Source of the DNA: Gordionus sp. m RMFG-2023
Taxonomy: Eukaryota; Nematomorpha; Gordioida; Chordodea; Parachordodidae
NCBI RefSeq assembly: GCF_954871325.1
Contig: NC_088776.1
Span: forward strand, 1,991,985-2,055,984
Direction of reading: 5' to 3'
Length of the DNA stretch: 64,000 nt
A program made the translations under genes and the position numbers. Each line of letters opens with the position of its first letter. Position 1 is the stretch's first letter. Under the pieces are notes generated by a model that was not told the origin of the DNA, made no database searches, and saw only the letters and a list, made by a program, of their open reading frames with translations. This document shows, in pieces, positions 1 through 12,824 of the stretch.

Positions 1-3000
1 TATTATCAAATTATTATATATATTATATATCTCATTTTAATATTTTTATAGAACTTGCGATTATTATTATTATAATTTTTTTTTAAAAATAATTATTTAT
101 TATATATTTTAGAGTTCATGTTGATTTATTTTATTTTCCCAATAAATCCTGTATATCATTTTACGGGGTTTGGGGTTCTTTTTCAAAATAAAAAAGGGTA
201 TATAAATTGGGGATAATAAAAATATTTGATTTTATTTATAGAAACTAGATGCCATATAACATATGTCTTTTAATTTTGAGTAATTTATAAAAATTAATTT
301 CTATATTTTAATAAATTCGGGTTGGGTCGGGTTGGAAAAAATTTTTTAAAAAAAAATCAAGGGCCGAGTAAAAATTAACCCCGATGCAAATCACTTGTTT
401 AAATTATCTATAACATAGTCTTGAAAAACACTCCATACGCTTCATGATATTTAGTTTGGCTTAAACACCCTTTTCGTAGCGCGATTATCTTTGCGAACGA
501 ATTAAATATATTACATAATTTAAACAATATTATGTCCCCCCCCCCACACTTCCCTCCCCTCAATCTTTTATTTAATTTTAGAAAATATGTTACGATTAAT
601 GATTAATAATCTATTAATTTAAAAAAAATTTTTTTGTCAATTGACTAATAATTAAAATGTCATATCACCAGTTTTAAATGGCTATTTTATTTTTTAAGAT
701 CATTTTAGGCATATTTCCGATTTTTTTTAAAAATTTAAAATTTTTATTAACAATATTTCGTACAATAAAAAAAATCTAAAGGTCTACATCCATTAGTATT
801 CTCAGCAGAAGCTGTTTTGGAGTTGGGGGGCTAAAATTTTAATTTACTTCGTAGTTTATAAATCATATGCAAACTCTAATAAAAAAAAAAATTAGAAAAA
901 AAAATACAGGGTTTCGAGTTAAAACTCCATGTTGATTTACTCAGGAAACTGAGTTTATATAAGTTATAATTATGAATATTTTTTGTAGATTTTATTATTT
1001 TTGAAAATAATAAGCCTAATACCATTATTTGTTGTTCAAAAAAATTAATTTCTGAAAGATCTTAATCTAAAAACTCCTTTGGGTTAATGATAACCTGGGC
1101 CGTCTTTGTTAAAAAAGAAAAACCATTTTTAAATGCCATTTATTATAGATAATACCTTATAAATATAAAATTATATAATTTTTTTTAAAAAAATTTGCAA
1201 TATTTATATGAATAATGAAAAAAATTTTTTTTAGTCATACTCATACCTTTTGTTTTATTTATTTTTAACTATATTTCTCTATCAAATTTTATTCTAACAA
1301 GTCCAATTAATAATTTTAGGGATATTTGCCATGTAGATGTAGTGTTTAAATATTATATTTAATCAAAATAAATCATTTTTATGAAACTCATTTTTTTTTA
1401 TCATATATAAGAAATGGCTTAGATAGTTGATTCACTTAAGCGAAAAAAAATGTAAGAATACGCAAAATTTTATAGAATATCTATGATTTATCAGGTCTAA
1501 GATAATGACACTGTTCAATTTGCTTATACACCAATCTTTTAAAGTATGACACAAAATAAAATTTGAAGACATTTTATTTATAATTAAATACTGGCGTGTA
1601 AAAAATGAAGACAGGAAGGAAATCAAGTTAATATAACTCTACACTCCCCCCCTTATCTCGACTAAACCATAAATGATAACGCTTTCTATAATCTTTTTAT
1701 TATAAAATAATTAGTTAAATCCAATTAAATTTTATATGATTACAATTAATAAACCAGAAATCCAATAATTAAAACAATATAAAAACAAATATTTTTCTAA
1801 ATTATTTATTCATAATTATAATAATAATAAATGTTAAACCCCAAGTTTTAAGCAACATAGTAAAAAAACGTTATATTACTAATCAATTATACGTAGTCCA
1901 CGTGGTTATATTTATATTGGTTCCTTTAATTAATAAATTATAGTATAAGTATATTATTACAAAAAAAAATAATCATTTTGTAACTGAAAACGCGTTATGT
2001 TCGGGCGATTTGCGTTATTTAACGCTTATATAAAATCAAGGCTGATTTTTAAATAAAATTAATAAATTTTATCATAGTTATTACTTTTATAACCGTTAAC
2101 CCTTCCTATTATCTCAAAAATTATATACTTAATAATTTGGCTAGAAATTTTGCAAATAACGAATGAGGCCATAAAATATTTTTTATGATGTTAAAGTGCG
2201 GAAAAGTAAATTCAGAAATATGATCACTGCCTCATACAGGTGAGGCGCTTGTTAGAATTTCGATACTTGTATAGGAACTAGCTCTTCTTTTTTGTGTCTC
2301 CCCTTCCATTAATTTTTATTGTATAGATTGTTTGTTAAAACAGAAACGATCTTAATCAGGATCGTGTGATTAGTAATATATATGATCAAACAAATAAAAT
2401 ATTTTATTTTAAGAACAGTATTAACTTTATTTTTGTATATTATAATGATTGATATATATAATATTAGTTTTATAATAATTTTCTTTTTAAAATTAATTGT
2501 CATTTCCAGGGTTGTTAAAAGTTACTTTTTAAATGGATCTAGATATAGATACATTGTCTAAAATAATATCTAGATAAGATACAGTACCACATTTTTATAA
2601 CTAGATATAGGATCTAGATACTTGTATCTAGATCAATATTAGTTTTATTATAATTTCTTTTTAAAATTCATTGTCATTTCAATGACTAATTTTTAGCTCT
2701 GCGTCGCAGAGTCTGATTCTGATTCAATATTATCATATTTTTATAATGAAATTTTTCCTGTTGACGAGATCTTCAATCGATTTCCGTTACCCCAAATCTA
2801 CCAATATCTTTCTTAAGAAGAGGTAGTGAACTAAGAATTGTTAGCAAAATGGCTACTTCTATTAATGGGGAATGGTGAGCAAAGCCCATTCCATTAACTT
2901 GAGGCTGGGATGTTTCTTATGGAAGTTACTGCTTTTCCCATGTAATTTACCTATTAAACATGCCACGTTCTAAAATTTACGTGCTTCATTAAGTTCACTA

Positions 3001-3320
3001 TTACTAAAGATTCTCGTTATTGGCTAAACCGAAACAAATTAAGTAGCATTGTGATCACGTATATTTATATCGTTTTTTACTTTATATTCGGACATATTTT
3101 CAATTTTTCTTTTGGTCAAATAACTCCAGTAATTAATTGACAGTTCAATTGATCGATCTGGCAACCATGATCTTATTTAATATATCTGTTGATAAAAAAT
3201 AAAAATTATTTTATTAAAAATTTAGGAAGGTATTTTTATTATATTTTAAAGAAGCCTAGTTGTTGTTTATATTCATTTTCACTCTTGTTATTTTTTGAAC
3301 TCATATTATAAAAGATAAAA
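1..3320. other. AT-rich non-coding region
   Basis: No coding exon or RNA gene recognised. Contains a C-run (537-546), a GGGTTGGGTCGGGTTGG patch near 318, a short GCCTCA/TGAGGC hairpin at 2229-2246, a CTCTGCG/CGCAGAG hairpin with a 1-nt loop at 2697-2711, and the repeat-flanked insert at 2461-2680. A moderately GC-richer stretch at 2780-3010 shares words with 52195-52275. Confidence 0.6.
2461..2680. repeat. 129-bp insert between two diverged 45-bp direct repeats
   Basis: Positions 2461-2506 and 2636-2680 are near-identical (ATATTAGTTTTA..TTCTTTTTAAAATT..TTGTCATTTC). Between them lies a 129-bp segment rich in TATCTAGATAC-like palindromes. Similar ATCTAGATA words recur at 24003-24040 and 24895-24965. 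It may be a tandem duplication of a 175-bp unit or a small element with very long flanking repeats. Confidence 0.55.
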
Positions 3321-3324
3321 CGAA

Positions 3325-4018
3325 AATGATAAAAATCATTGAAACCGATAAAAATCATTGAAAATAAAAATCATTGAAAATGATAAAAATCATTGAAAAT
3401 GATAAAAATCATTGAAAATGATAAAAATCATTGAAAATGATAAAAATCATTGAAAATGATAAAAATCATTGAAAATGATAAAAATCATTGAAAATGATAA
3501 AAATCATTGAAAATGATAAAAATCATTGAAAATGATAAAAATCATTGAAAATGATAAAAATCATTGAAAATGATAAAAATCATTGAAAATGATAAAAATC
3601 ATTGAAAATGATAAAAATCATTGAAAATGATAAATATCATTGAAAATGATAAAAATCATTGAAAATGATAAAAATCATTGAAAATGATAAAAATCATTGA
3701 AAATGATAAAAATCATTGAAAATGATAAAAATCATTGAAAATGATAAAAATCATTGAAAATGATAAAAATCATTGAAAATGAAAACATTGAAAATGATAA
3801 AAATCATCTAAAATGATAATAATCATTGAAAATGATAAAAATCATTGAAAATGTTAAAAATCATTGAAAATGATAAAAATCATCTAATATGATAATAATC
3901 ATTGAAAATGATAACAATCATGGAAAATGATAAAAATCATTGAAAATGTTAAAAATCATTGAAAATGATAAAAATTATTGAAAATGATAAAAATCACTGA
4001 AAATGTTAAAAATCATTG
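3325..4018 (+). repeat. 19-bp satellite, about 36 copies
   Basis: Tandem array of GATAAAAATCATTGAAAAT. The middle third is almost perfect; the 3' third (3780-4018) is degenerate with missing pieces and GTT/CTA variants. Each unit junction contains AATGAT-AAAA-ATCATT, a perfect 6-bp inverted repeat around four A residues, so the array is a chain of potential hairpins. Confidence 0.97.
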
Positions 4019-5319
4019 GAAAGGATAATGGAATTATTTTAGCAGATTCAGTGTAAGATATTGAAATGGGTAAGAATAACATTTCGTTTACCCATCTCCT
4101 ACAAAGAAAAATATACTTTTCTCATTAGCGGAATGTTTTGAGAAGATGAATTTAAAATGGAAAAATTTTTTAACGTATGGATAAGGATGATACCACGAAT
4201 CTGATTAATAGAACAGAAATTTGTTTATTTTGCTGCATAACATTCACTTTATGCCTGCCACAAAATCAATTAAATAGATAGCATGTGTAAGCGAAGAAAA
4301 CTTTAGAAAATAGAAGATCTAATAATTTTTAATGTGCTAATTTTTAAAAAAAGTATCAGCCCTTTTATGATAAACAAAATAATGTTCACATAATGGTTGA
4401 AAATATATGATATGTATAAAAACCACAAGATGAAAATTCACATTATAAATTCCGTGATATTTATATTTATAATATATTAAGCAAAAGTCTACCAATTGTT
4501 GAAATGGAATTCGTGTCAATAATTAAGTGAATTTTTAGATTAATAGACTGCAAGATATTGAAAAACTTTGAGTGATGGATAGCCCAGTGAATATTAATTT
4601 ATATATTCCTTTTTTTTTGATATAAGAAATTTCAGATTATGGCGCCTTTGGCAAAGACACTGAAGTTCCTCAAAAAATCCTTAATGGTGAGCTTCAAATG
4701 AGTATTGGACTTTTTAGCTGCGACTATTTCCTAAACTCAATTAAAGATTAAATGATTTTGGAGATTCTAGAGTTTTTACGAATTTATAGTGGAGTCGTCT
4801 ATATGCGGGATTATAAAAGCTATGAATAACTTTATTTACACATATGTCAACACTGTCTATAATGAGATTACATGACTAAAATATGAATTGCTAAAAACTA
4901 CGAATTGCCAGGTAAATTGTGGATTGCCATTAACTAACTACGAATAGCCGTATATAATGTTAAATTATGATAAAATGATGGAAAAATAGGATGACTAAAC
5001 TGCTAATTGCCGTATATAATGTTAAATTATGATGATAATGTCGTAAATATTTTAATAAATACAATAAATAAATATAAATAAGATACAATATACGCCTCTT
5101 TGTATCTGAATTTTCTGTTTGAGCTAAGCATATCAGATTTTAGAAAAAAATTTGCATATATTTTTTTTGATATATCAATTTTCTTTGATTTAAAATATAT
5201 TGATTTAAAAAAAATTATGATTTTGTTTTATATAGTTTATATAATACATAAAAAAAATTAAACAAGAGACTCTCATGAATCTAGAGCCAGTTCCTTTTAA
5301 AAATTTAGGTGAGAAATTA
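4019..5319. other. AT-rich non-coding region with a short direct duplication
   Basis: No gene recognised. The 25-bp segment GCCGTATATAATGTTAAATT.. at 4947-4971 recurs at 5008-5032, a 61-bp period duplication with diverged spacer. Confidence 0.6.
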
Positions 5320-5513
5320 GTTGTTGATAAACGGCTAAAAACGGTTAACTCAAATATTTTAGCTAGAAAATTATTGTTCTAAGCTTTAGATTTCGCTAAT
5401 ATCTATCCAAACCTTTGTGTCAACTATGAGCAGGATCTTTATGCTTGCATAATATTTTTTTTCTGAATAAAACAATAAATTTAGCCTTAAAATCGAGCTT
5501 TTTTAACAACAAC
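5320..5513. mobile_element. Foldback MITE copy (GTTGTTRA ends)
   Basis: Left end GTTGTTGATAAACGGCTAAAAACGG, internal CTCAAATATTTTAGCTAGAAAA, right end TTTAACAACAAC in inverted orientation. Both arms carry the AGCTTTAGATTTCGCTAA / CATAATATTTTTTTTCTG blocks seen inverted in the copies at 10738 and 20533. Non-coding. Confidence 0.65.
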
Positions 5514-8500
5514 TAAGTGAGATGTGAGAGATATATCTTTTTAAAATCGTAGGAGCGGGTGGTAGTTAACTAGTATTTATTTTAAGAAGAGTGCTAATAA
5601 TTCTGATTAAAATCAAGATAATCCAATCAAACCAGAGTTTTTAGAATAAATCTAATTCAACAAAGCTAACTTTTCGTATTCACGGAAATTAAATAAAAGG
5701 CTTACCGTTATGCTGCAGTGAGTATGGCTCTAAGCCTAAAAAAATATATTGAGTTTCGGCTAATTAACAGTATAGTTTTTGATTAACCTATTCTATAGTT
5801 TCTAATTTCCGTGTACCAGAAGACTAAACAAAAAATATATTATGCAATTAATTTTAGGTTTTTTGTGTAAAGTGATAATATATTGAGACGCAAACAAGGT
5901 CGGATAATTACATCTTAATTACATTTATTACTTTTTCTGAAAATAATTTACAACACTTTGTGTGAATGCTTCTATAATAATTGTTGTATACCTAATCCTC
6001 GGAATATTTCGGTAGTTCCTAAAGAAAAGAAGAATAGAATATAATAATGGGTCTTGATTTGGGTAAACATTTACGAGTTAAGCCCAACTTATAGTTATTA
6101 AGATTTATGGTGATTTATAATTTTTTAAGGTATCATTTTTCTACTTTTATAATTAATGATGTTAATTCATAAAAAACCAATCATAAAAGTAAAAGATAAT
6201 CAATAAAAAATAATAATAAATTTGTTATTGGATCTCAAAAGATTTTTATTACACCCTTATTGAACTCAGTCTGATAATCATAACAATTTCTTCAATCATT
6301 AAATTATTAAATTAAATTTATAAAATTATATTTGTAGAAAAATTAAATATGATTATACCTATAGATACTATTAGGGTACCATATACATTGCCTAATTTGA
6401 TAAAATATTTTAACAAATTATTTTCAATTCTGGCCTTATGTCAATAATTTAACTTGTAAAAATAAATTTTTATGAGAAAATTAAATTAACTTAGGTATAC
6501 AAATATATAGATAAGATACCTAATTGATTAACTATCATAGCTTCATCGTAGTAAATTAAAAAATATATATTTATATTTTCACAATTATTTTATAAAATAT
6601 ACAAAAATTATGGATATTATTGCTCAGCCTCAATAGCCTAATTTTTGCGCATTTAATTCATGCAAATCCTCTAATGAAGTCCTATACGACTGCTATTATT
6701 ATTTAATATTATACGTTATTATATAATTATCATACTATTCTACATAAATTACAGATATTTAATGAAGGTATATATCTATTTGATATAAGTTTTTATTCAA
6801 ATATGGGCAATAATACATAAAAAGAAACAATTTACACAGAAATATTGAAACTGATTGATCATTTTAACGTAGTAGCAACTAAGATGGGAAAATAAAATAT
6901 TAAATATTTTTTTTTAAATCTATATATGTACTCTTTTGTCATTGTTGTAAATCTCATAGCCCTGAATATGATAAATAACAAGGCAGTAACTATAGAGAGA
7001 TTTTGAGAGGCAGATCCCCCAAAAGTATCTGTTTTCTCCTCAAAAGTTACCTATAACAATTTATTTTAATGTTATATAATATAAATATGTTAAATATTCC
7101 ATTAAATCGTATTTTCTAAAAATTGACATTATATAATATATTTATTATTATTCTTAATAGTTTGCTTAGATAAAAGTAATTGGTCCTGATTAATGATCAA
7201 CCCCCCATCCGCAGAATTCTATATTCACACGAAGGTAAATTCAATTAAAAACTTCTGAATTTTTTTTAAAAAAAAAATTTAGAAAATTAACTTGAGAATT
7301 ATTTCCTTCTTTCTCTATTTCTTTGCGAATTCTAAACCAAATCCTTAATACGAACCTTCAAAATTTTATTGAAGAACCCTTTTTCATAATATAGGATGGA
7401 TTTATGAATTTATTATTATAAAATCATTTTTTTTTTCGTGGAATAATTTTGATATTTTAATGTATAAATTTTAAGCGCCACATTTTATAAAAAAATTTTT
7501 TTAATCATAGATCATATAGTGTTGTATTTCGAATCTTTTTTTAAAATATTTTTTTGTTCATTTAACAAACCAAATATAATTAATAAAATTGAAGATATAA
7601 TAATATATAGTAAATATACTAGTGGAACCCCCCAATAAATAAAGAAGAAATATTAGGAGGAAATAAAGAAAATAAGGAAGGCAGAATAAGTCTAGGAAAG
7701 TTCCCTGGAAAGATGACTGACGGTTTATAATTATCTTAGGATAGCAATGACCAACCTCTGACTTGCCTTATCAAGGCTTGTCAGAGATCTTCAGATGTGA
7801 GATCTTAATTCTTTGGAAAAGGAATAAGTACCGAGGAAAGTTGAGGTACTTTATATAATTATGATAAAAACCAAAGAAAATAACAAAATCACAAGATAAG
7901 AATAGCTTTATTAAAATGCGATGCCCCGTCAATGTTAAGCTTTACAAAATTTTAATTCTAACATCTGGATTTTGGAAGATATTATTTATAATATTTACTA
8001 TAATATGGTATATTATGAATATGGTATATAATAAAATAAATAATTACTAAAATTTATTAATTTTATTTTTTTGCGCTCTATAAGCGAGTCTGATTCATAA
8101 ATCTTCATTGAACATGAAACAAATCATCGCTTATATTAGCTATAAAAAAAAGATTTGAACAACAATCATGAAAATATAATTTAATATTCATAATTGTAGA
8201 GAAAAGAAAGAAAGAAAGTAAGAAAGAAAATTATCGTTAGGTTAAAAATATCGCTTGTCGGAGAAATATGCTCGGCGTATAACATAACCATCTCCCTTTT
8301 ATAGTTAGAGCTAAGTTGAATCGAATTATACAAAATGCTGTATTTTTATATTTCTTAACCTCAAATTTACATTAACTAATAAAAGGTCGCAGAAAAATAT
8401 TTTCAAGCCTTAAGATCTTACTCATAGGTGACAGAAAAGTTTGAACTTCTTTTAACGAAATGGCTAAATTATTGAGTTTAGCGAATCTTCTCAAATTGAG

Positions 8501-9760
8501 TTGAGAAATTTGCAAATCAATATCTATTTTATGTATCCATGGTTATGCTGCTTTTTTCATAATAATTTGTTTTTTTAAATAAAATAAAGGCTCTATAAAT
8601 AATTAAAGAATGATCTCAAAATGCTATGGATGTCTAATAAATATTTTAATAATTTTAAAATTAAAGTTATTAATTATGTATTTTTTTTAATAAAGAAAAG
8701 GGAAATCGGTTTAATTTACAGCAATCTTTTTAAGAGATTTGTATGCTTTTCTTTACGCTTTCCCAACCTCTTTCTCTTTTTTTTTCTAGCAATTATATGA
8801 TTTAATATAATTTGGTATTTAAATAAATATACTTGAATTATATGTACGCCTTGATAAAACGACTATATACCATATATTAAAGATTTTAACTAAATTAAAT
8901 ATTTATGGTTTATGGGTACATATTAAAAACTTATGATTCTACTAAATTAGATAGAGGTCACCATTATATTTTTCGGGTTATATTATTTAGTATAGACAAA
9001 TTATATATATATTTTTAAAAAATTTATTATTATATGAACTTTTATGATTTTAACAATGGTTATATGAAAAAAATTAACGGACAAATATAACTTTTAAATA
9101 AAATTTAAAATTGGGGGCAAAAAAAAAATAAGATTAAAATTATCTAAACATATTAATTGTATATATTGGACTTTACTTGTTGGAATAAATTTCTGACATT
9201 TAGTCGTGTGAGTATTATACCAGTTCTCTTTATCTACTTTTTCCCAAGATTATTAATTTTTTTTTGATAAATCAATTGTTCAGAATCTTCTTTTATCAAT
9301 AAAAAAATCTGAAAAATAAGTTTGAAAATTATTTTTTATTCATCACTATTATTATAATGTACTCTCCTTGCATTAAAATATTATTTATCCCCTAAACCGA
9401 TAGGAAATTCAAAAATTCAAATTAGTGATGTGATTCTATAAAGCCTCCTCATTTTAAAATATTATATATAATTTTTTTTTGAAATTCCTTTATAATTTTA
9501 TTATTAAATTTATGACTAATATAAATATGGAGACTAGATAATGTTAATATATTTGAATTTTATTTAAATTATAATAACTGAAATTTTACCTTATTACCGA
9601 CTTATGGTATTATTTCTTTCTCTTAAAATATCGTTAATCTAATAGTTTCATTGATTGTTATTTTACTTTTGATAAGTACTTGTCATTTTTTTATATAAAC
9701 ATTCACATTTTTATTTTGATTGTAATTTTGTAAAGTTTTAATGTAAATTGTCACAAATAT
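5514..9760. other. AT-rich non-coding region
   Basis: No coding exon recognised. Of note are a moderately GC-richer island at 7660-7860 containing a strong hairpin (7756-7786), a short AAAG run at 8203-8230, and long A/T runs. I see no element ends. Confidence 0.55.
7756..7786 (+). other. Hairpin in a GC-richer island; possible structured RNA
   Basis: CTCTGACTTGCCTT and AAGGCTTGTCAGAG pair over 14 positions with two mismatches around a 3-nt loop. It sits in a 200-bp island clearly less AT-rich than its surroundings. No RNA family is recognised. Confidence 0.35.
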
Positions 9761-9764
9761 AAAA

Positions 9765-9816
9765 TGGTGGCATCGGTGGGATTCGAACCCACGCCTCAGA
9801 GGAGAGTGGTGCCTAA
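9765..9816 (-). ncRNA. 3' half of a tRNA-Leu with encoded CCA (not a whole tRNA gene)
   Basis: Read on the minus strand this gives the end of an anticodon loop (TTAGGC, suggesting anticodon TAG), the 3' strand of the anticodon stem (ACCAC), a long variable arm (CTCCTCTGAGG), a perfect T arm (GTGGG TTCGAAT CCCAC), the 3' acceptor strand CGATGCC and ACCA. The variable arm and T arm match animal tRNA-Leu. The 5' half is absent: upstream sequence neither pairs nor contains an A box. Nuclear tRNA genes do not encode CCA, so this is best read as a reverse-transcribed mature tRNA fragment, or an unusually long tRNA-copied primer site of an LTR element. Confidence 0.7.
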
Positions 9817-10737
9817 CATTTAATGATCAATATATTTTAATGAAAATAACAGAAGAACAATACATTAAGAGTTTAGTCATCACCATTACGACTTTTATTA
9901 TCATTCCTAAAACAGAATCTATGACAGGAGGAGCAGGAGAATATTGCTAATAATAAAAAAAGAAAGCTAATATCTAAAAATCATACTGAAAAAATATCAA
10001 TTAATTTAGTTAAATAAGATACACTCTAAAGAAGGAAGAAAAACTAGATAGATTTAAATATTGGTAAAAAATTTGCTATTTGTATATCTAATATTTCCTC
10101 ATAACAGTTAATTAATAATCTAAAAGGTTTCATTATGACCTTATTAAGAAAACATAATTGTACTATTTGGTAACAAAGGGTATATTTGGAGAAGTAGCGG
10201 AAATGATATAGCATCCGCCTTTGACAAGAAAACTTTAAATTTAATTTTTTTTCAAGATGAACCCAAGAATAAACAGGAAGAATTCGATATTGGTGTTTAT
10301 TTTTTATTAAATTTTATTTCAAAAAATCTCTATGATCGCAAGATAACTCAAAATTTTTTTCGAAACAGATATTTAAATATATGCATGTTAAGTCAAAAAG
10401 AAAAGTTTAAATATCTTTAATTCAATACATTATATTTTTTTTTTTTCATTTAAAGGGTGCTCTCTAAAGTAGACTGCTTCCCCCTGGATTTGCTACGCTT
10501 GCCGATTAGTGAACAGAAATAATCCATTTACAGTTTACCAATCTGAAAAAGTGGATTTTATGAAGACCATGCTAAAAATATTTCCTGGATTCTTCAATTT
10601 ATTCAAAATTTTTTTATTTAATATAACACTTTATACTTTTATCAAAAATAATGTGATTTTAAAAAAAAAAAAATATGGATGTAAAACAATTCTTGTTACG
10701 TTTTTGTGGTTAATTTAATAATTTTCTGTTGTATCTA
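9817..10737. other. AT-rich non-coding region
   Basis: Apart from the tRNA-like half, only a small GC-richer patch (10455-10510) stands out. No gene recognised. Confidence 0.55.
10188..10227 (+). ncRNA. Possible 5' half of a tRNA (Gln- or Val-like)
   Basis: Starts GGAGAAG then TAGC..A...TG.TA.AGCA, the spacing of a tRNA D arm, followed by ATCCGCC TTTGAC. The 3' partner strand of the anticodon stem is missing. The loop can be read as CTTTGAC (anticodon TTG, Gln) or TTGACAA (GAC, Val). It lies about 370 bp from the tRNA-Leu 3' half on the opposite strand. Confidence 0.35.
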
Positions 10738-10956
10738 GTGTTGTTAAACGGTACGCTTTGAGCCGATTTTCAAAACCGACTAATTCAATATTACACTTAG
10801 AAAAATATTACACAAGCTTGGAGAATTATTCATAGTAGGTACAAAGGTTTAGACATATATAATCGAAATCTTGAAGGTTAATGCAATATTTTTCTGCCTA
10901 AAATATTGAGTTAGCCGTTCTGAAAAGTCGACTCAAAACTACCCGTTTAACAACAC
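10738..10956. mobile_element. Foldback MITE, well-preserved copy
   Basis: A 219-bp near-complete palindrome. The left arm GTGTTGTTAAACGG..TTTGAGCCGATTTTCAAAACCG and the inverse of the right arm GTGTTGTTAAACGGG..TTTGAGTCGACTTTTCAGAACGG align for about 100 bp, including CTAACTCAATATT and AGAAAAATATT. Both flanks carry TA (CTA|GTG..CAC|TAG), suggesting a TA target duplication. Best representative of the family. Confidence 0.75.
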
Positions 10957-12785
10957 TAGTGTATCTCCACTTTTTAAAAAGTTTAAAAAACATGTTTTTT
11001 TAAAAATAAAACTATAATTGTTTTTAAACATAAATTGTTTGCGCATCAGTTTAAGCATAATCCTAAGGATAAAAACAAAATTCTAACCTTTTTACCTTTT
11101 AGAAAATACTTATAGGTTAAATTTTTATGCCCACATAAATTATAAATTGTAGACTTAGGACATCATAATACTCACGCGACTATTCTTTTTTTTAGAAATG
11201 AGATAGCACTAGAACTAGAATAGAGATACAAAAGCTTTTCCCGGACCTCCCCTACCCCTTCAAAGTCCTTTCAACGAGCCGTTCGAGTAAATTAGAAAAA
11301 ACTTTAACTGCTCGAGCTGGCCAGGCAAATTATATAACTGACCAGACCGGGAAGTTTGTAAATTATTCGGGCCGAACAATTATAACATAAAATATGAGCA
11401 AGGTTTTTTAAAATCTAGGGTTTTTCGAAAAATTTCAATTGGAGACGATTAAAATTTTGAATATTTATTTTTATGAATTTTTCTAGAAAATCTTGTTTAG
11501 GGGAGAGATATTAGAGCCGCCTTACTGGATATTAGTAACAATGCAAAATTCCTAAAAAGATTTTAACAGGTTAGAACTCTGAAAATTCTAACATCCCGGG
11601 CCGGGTATAGAAAAGTAAACATGGTTCCCAACACTCGGCTTTGCATATATATTAATCTAAATATGCTCATGTCTATAAAAAAATACAATTTTTATCAGAT
11701 TTAAGAAATTGTGCATTAGGGAATCAATACAAATTACGCTGCTCATTCACGTTTTGTAAAATTTGTATTTATGAAATATATATTTTAACTCCGTTTATTT
11801 AAGCTATGAAATGCCTAAAGATAAAATTTAATCTTTAATTTTTATTTAGTTAAAAAAAATTTTATTTGAAAAATTAATATCCCAATTATGTTTGATTTGA
11901 TATTTATTAGATTTTTATGAATATAAGTTTATCATTTGCATTCTTATTTATTCGATTTAAATCAAATTATTCAAGAAAAAAATCGTATTTTTTAGTTACT
12001 TAATGTTCATAGTTAGTATAGCAACTTGAAATGACAATATAATTTACATAATCTATTTTTTCTTAAAAAGAATAATAATAATGGCTTTTGAAACTATAAG
12101 AATAAATTTACGGTAGTTTCTTAGAGAATAAGTAATAAAATCCACAAGTTTATTAAAAGTATAAAATTTGATTCTAGTACAATGATATAATTTGCTAAAA
12201 ATAAATATTAATCCAAAATATTAAATGAGTCTCTAGGTAACAAAAAAGGTTTTTTTCCTAATTTATCAAAATCTCCAATCTTCTAAAATCATGATTTAAA
12301 TTATTGTTTTATTTTTTAAAATCGACTAGATTCTAGTGTTATAAAAAACAAATAACATATAATATTTTACTATTAGGTGGAGATTCTTGTACTATATAAA
12401 AATTACGCTTATAAAATTTATTTTATTAGGATTTTTTATACCATGATTAATAGTAAGGCTTTCATTACTATGTCCCATTCCTGTTAGTTTTTTCCATATA
12501 TATCATTGTTTATTTTTTTAATAATTTACTGATTCCTATCCATAAATCTATACCTTAAAGAAAATTTATTTTTTAAAAATAGCTATTATTAAAAATATGA
12601 GGTTTAAAAAAATTAAATATATTTAGTATATAATATAATAAAAGGAGTTAAATAATTTACTTTCGATGTAATAGTCCATCATATATATGAATTCTGTAAT
12701 AAATATTCATTAAATTTCCATATTGTAAAAAGGTATAAATTTACCATTTAAATCGGTAACATTTAAGGAATTCGCTATAATTGTA

Positions 12786-12824
<39 letters not shown>

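Noticed and set aside
3325-4018. CRISPR-like array
   Set aside because: Repeats are directly contiguous with no variable spacers and the window is eukaryotic.
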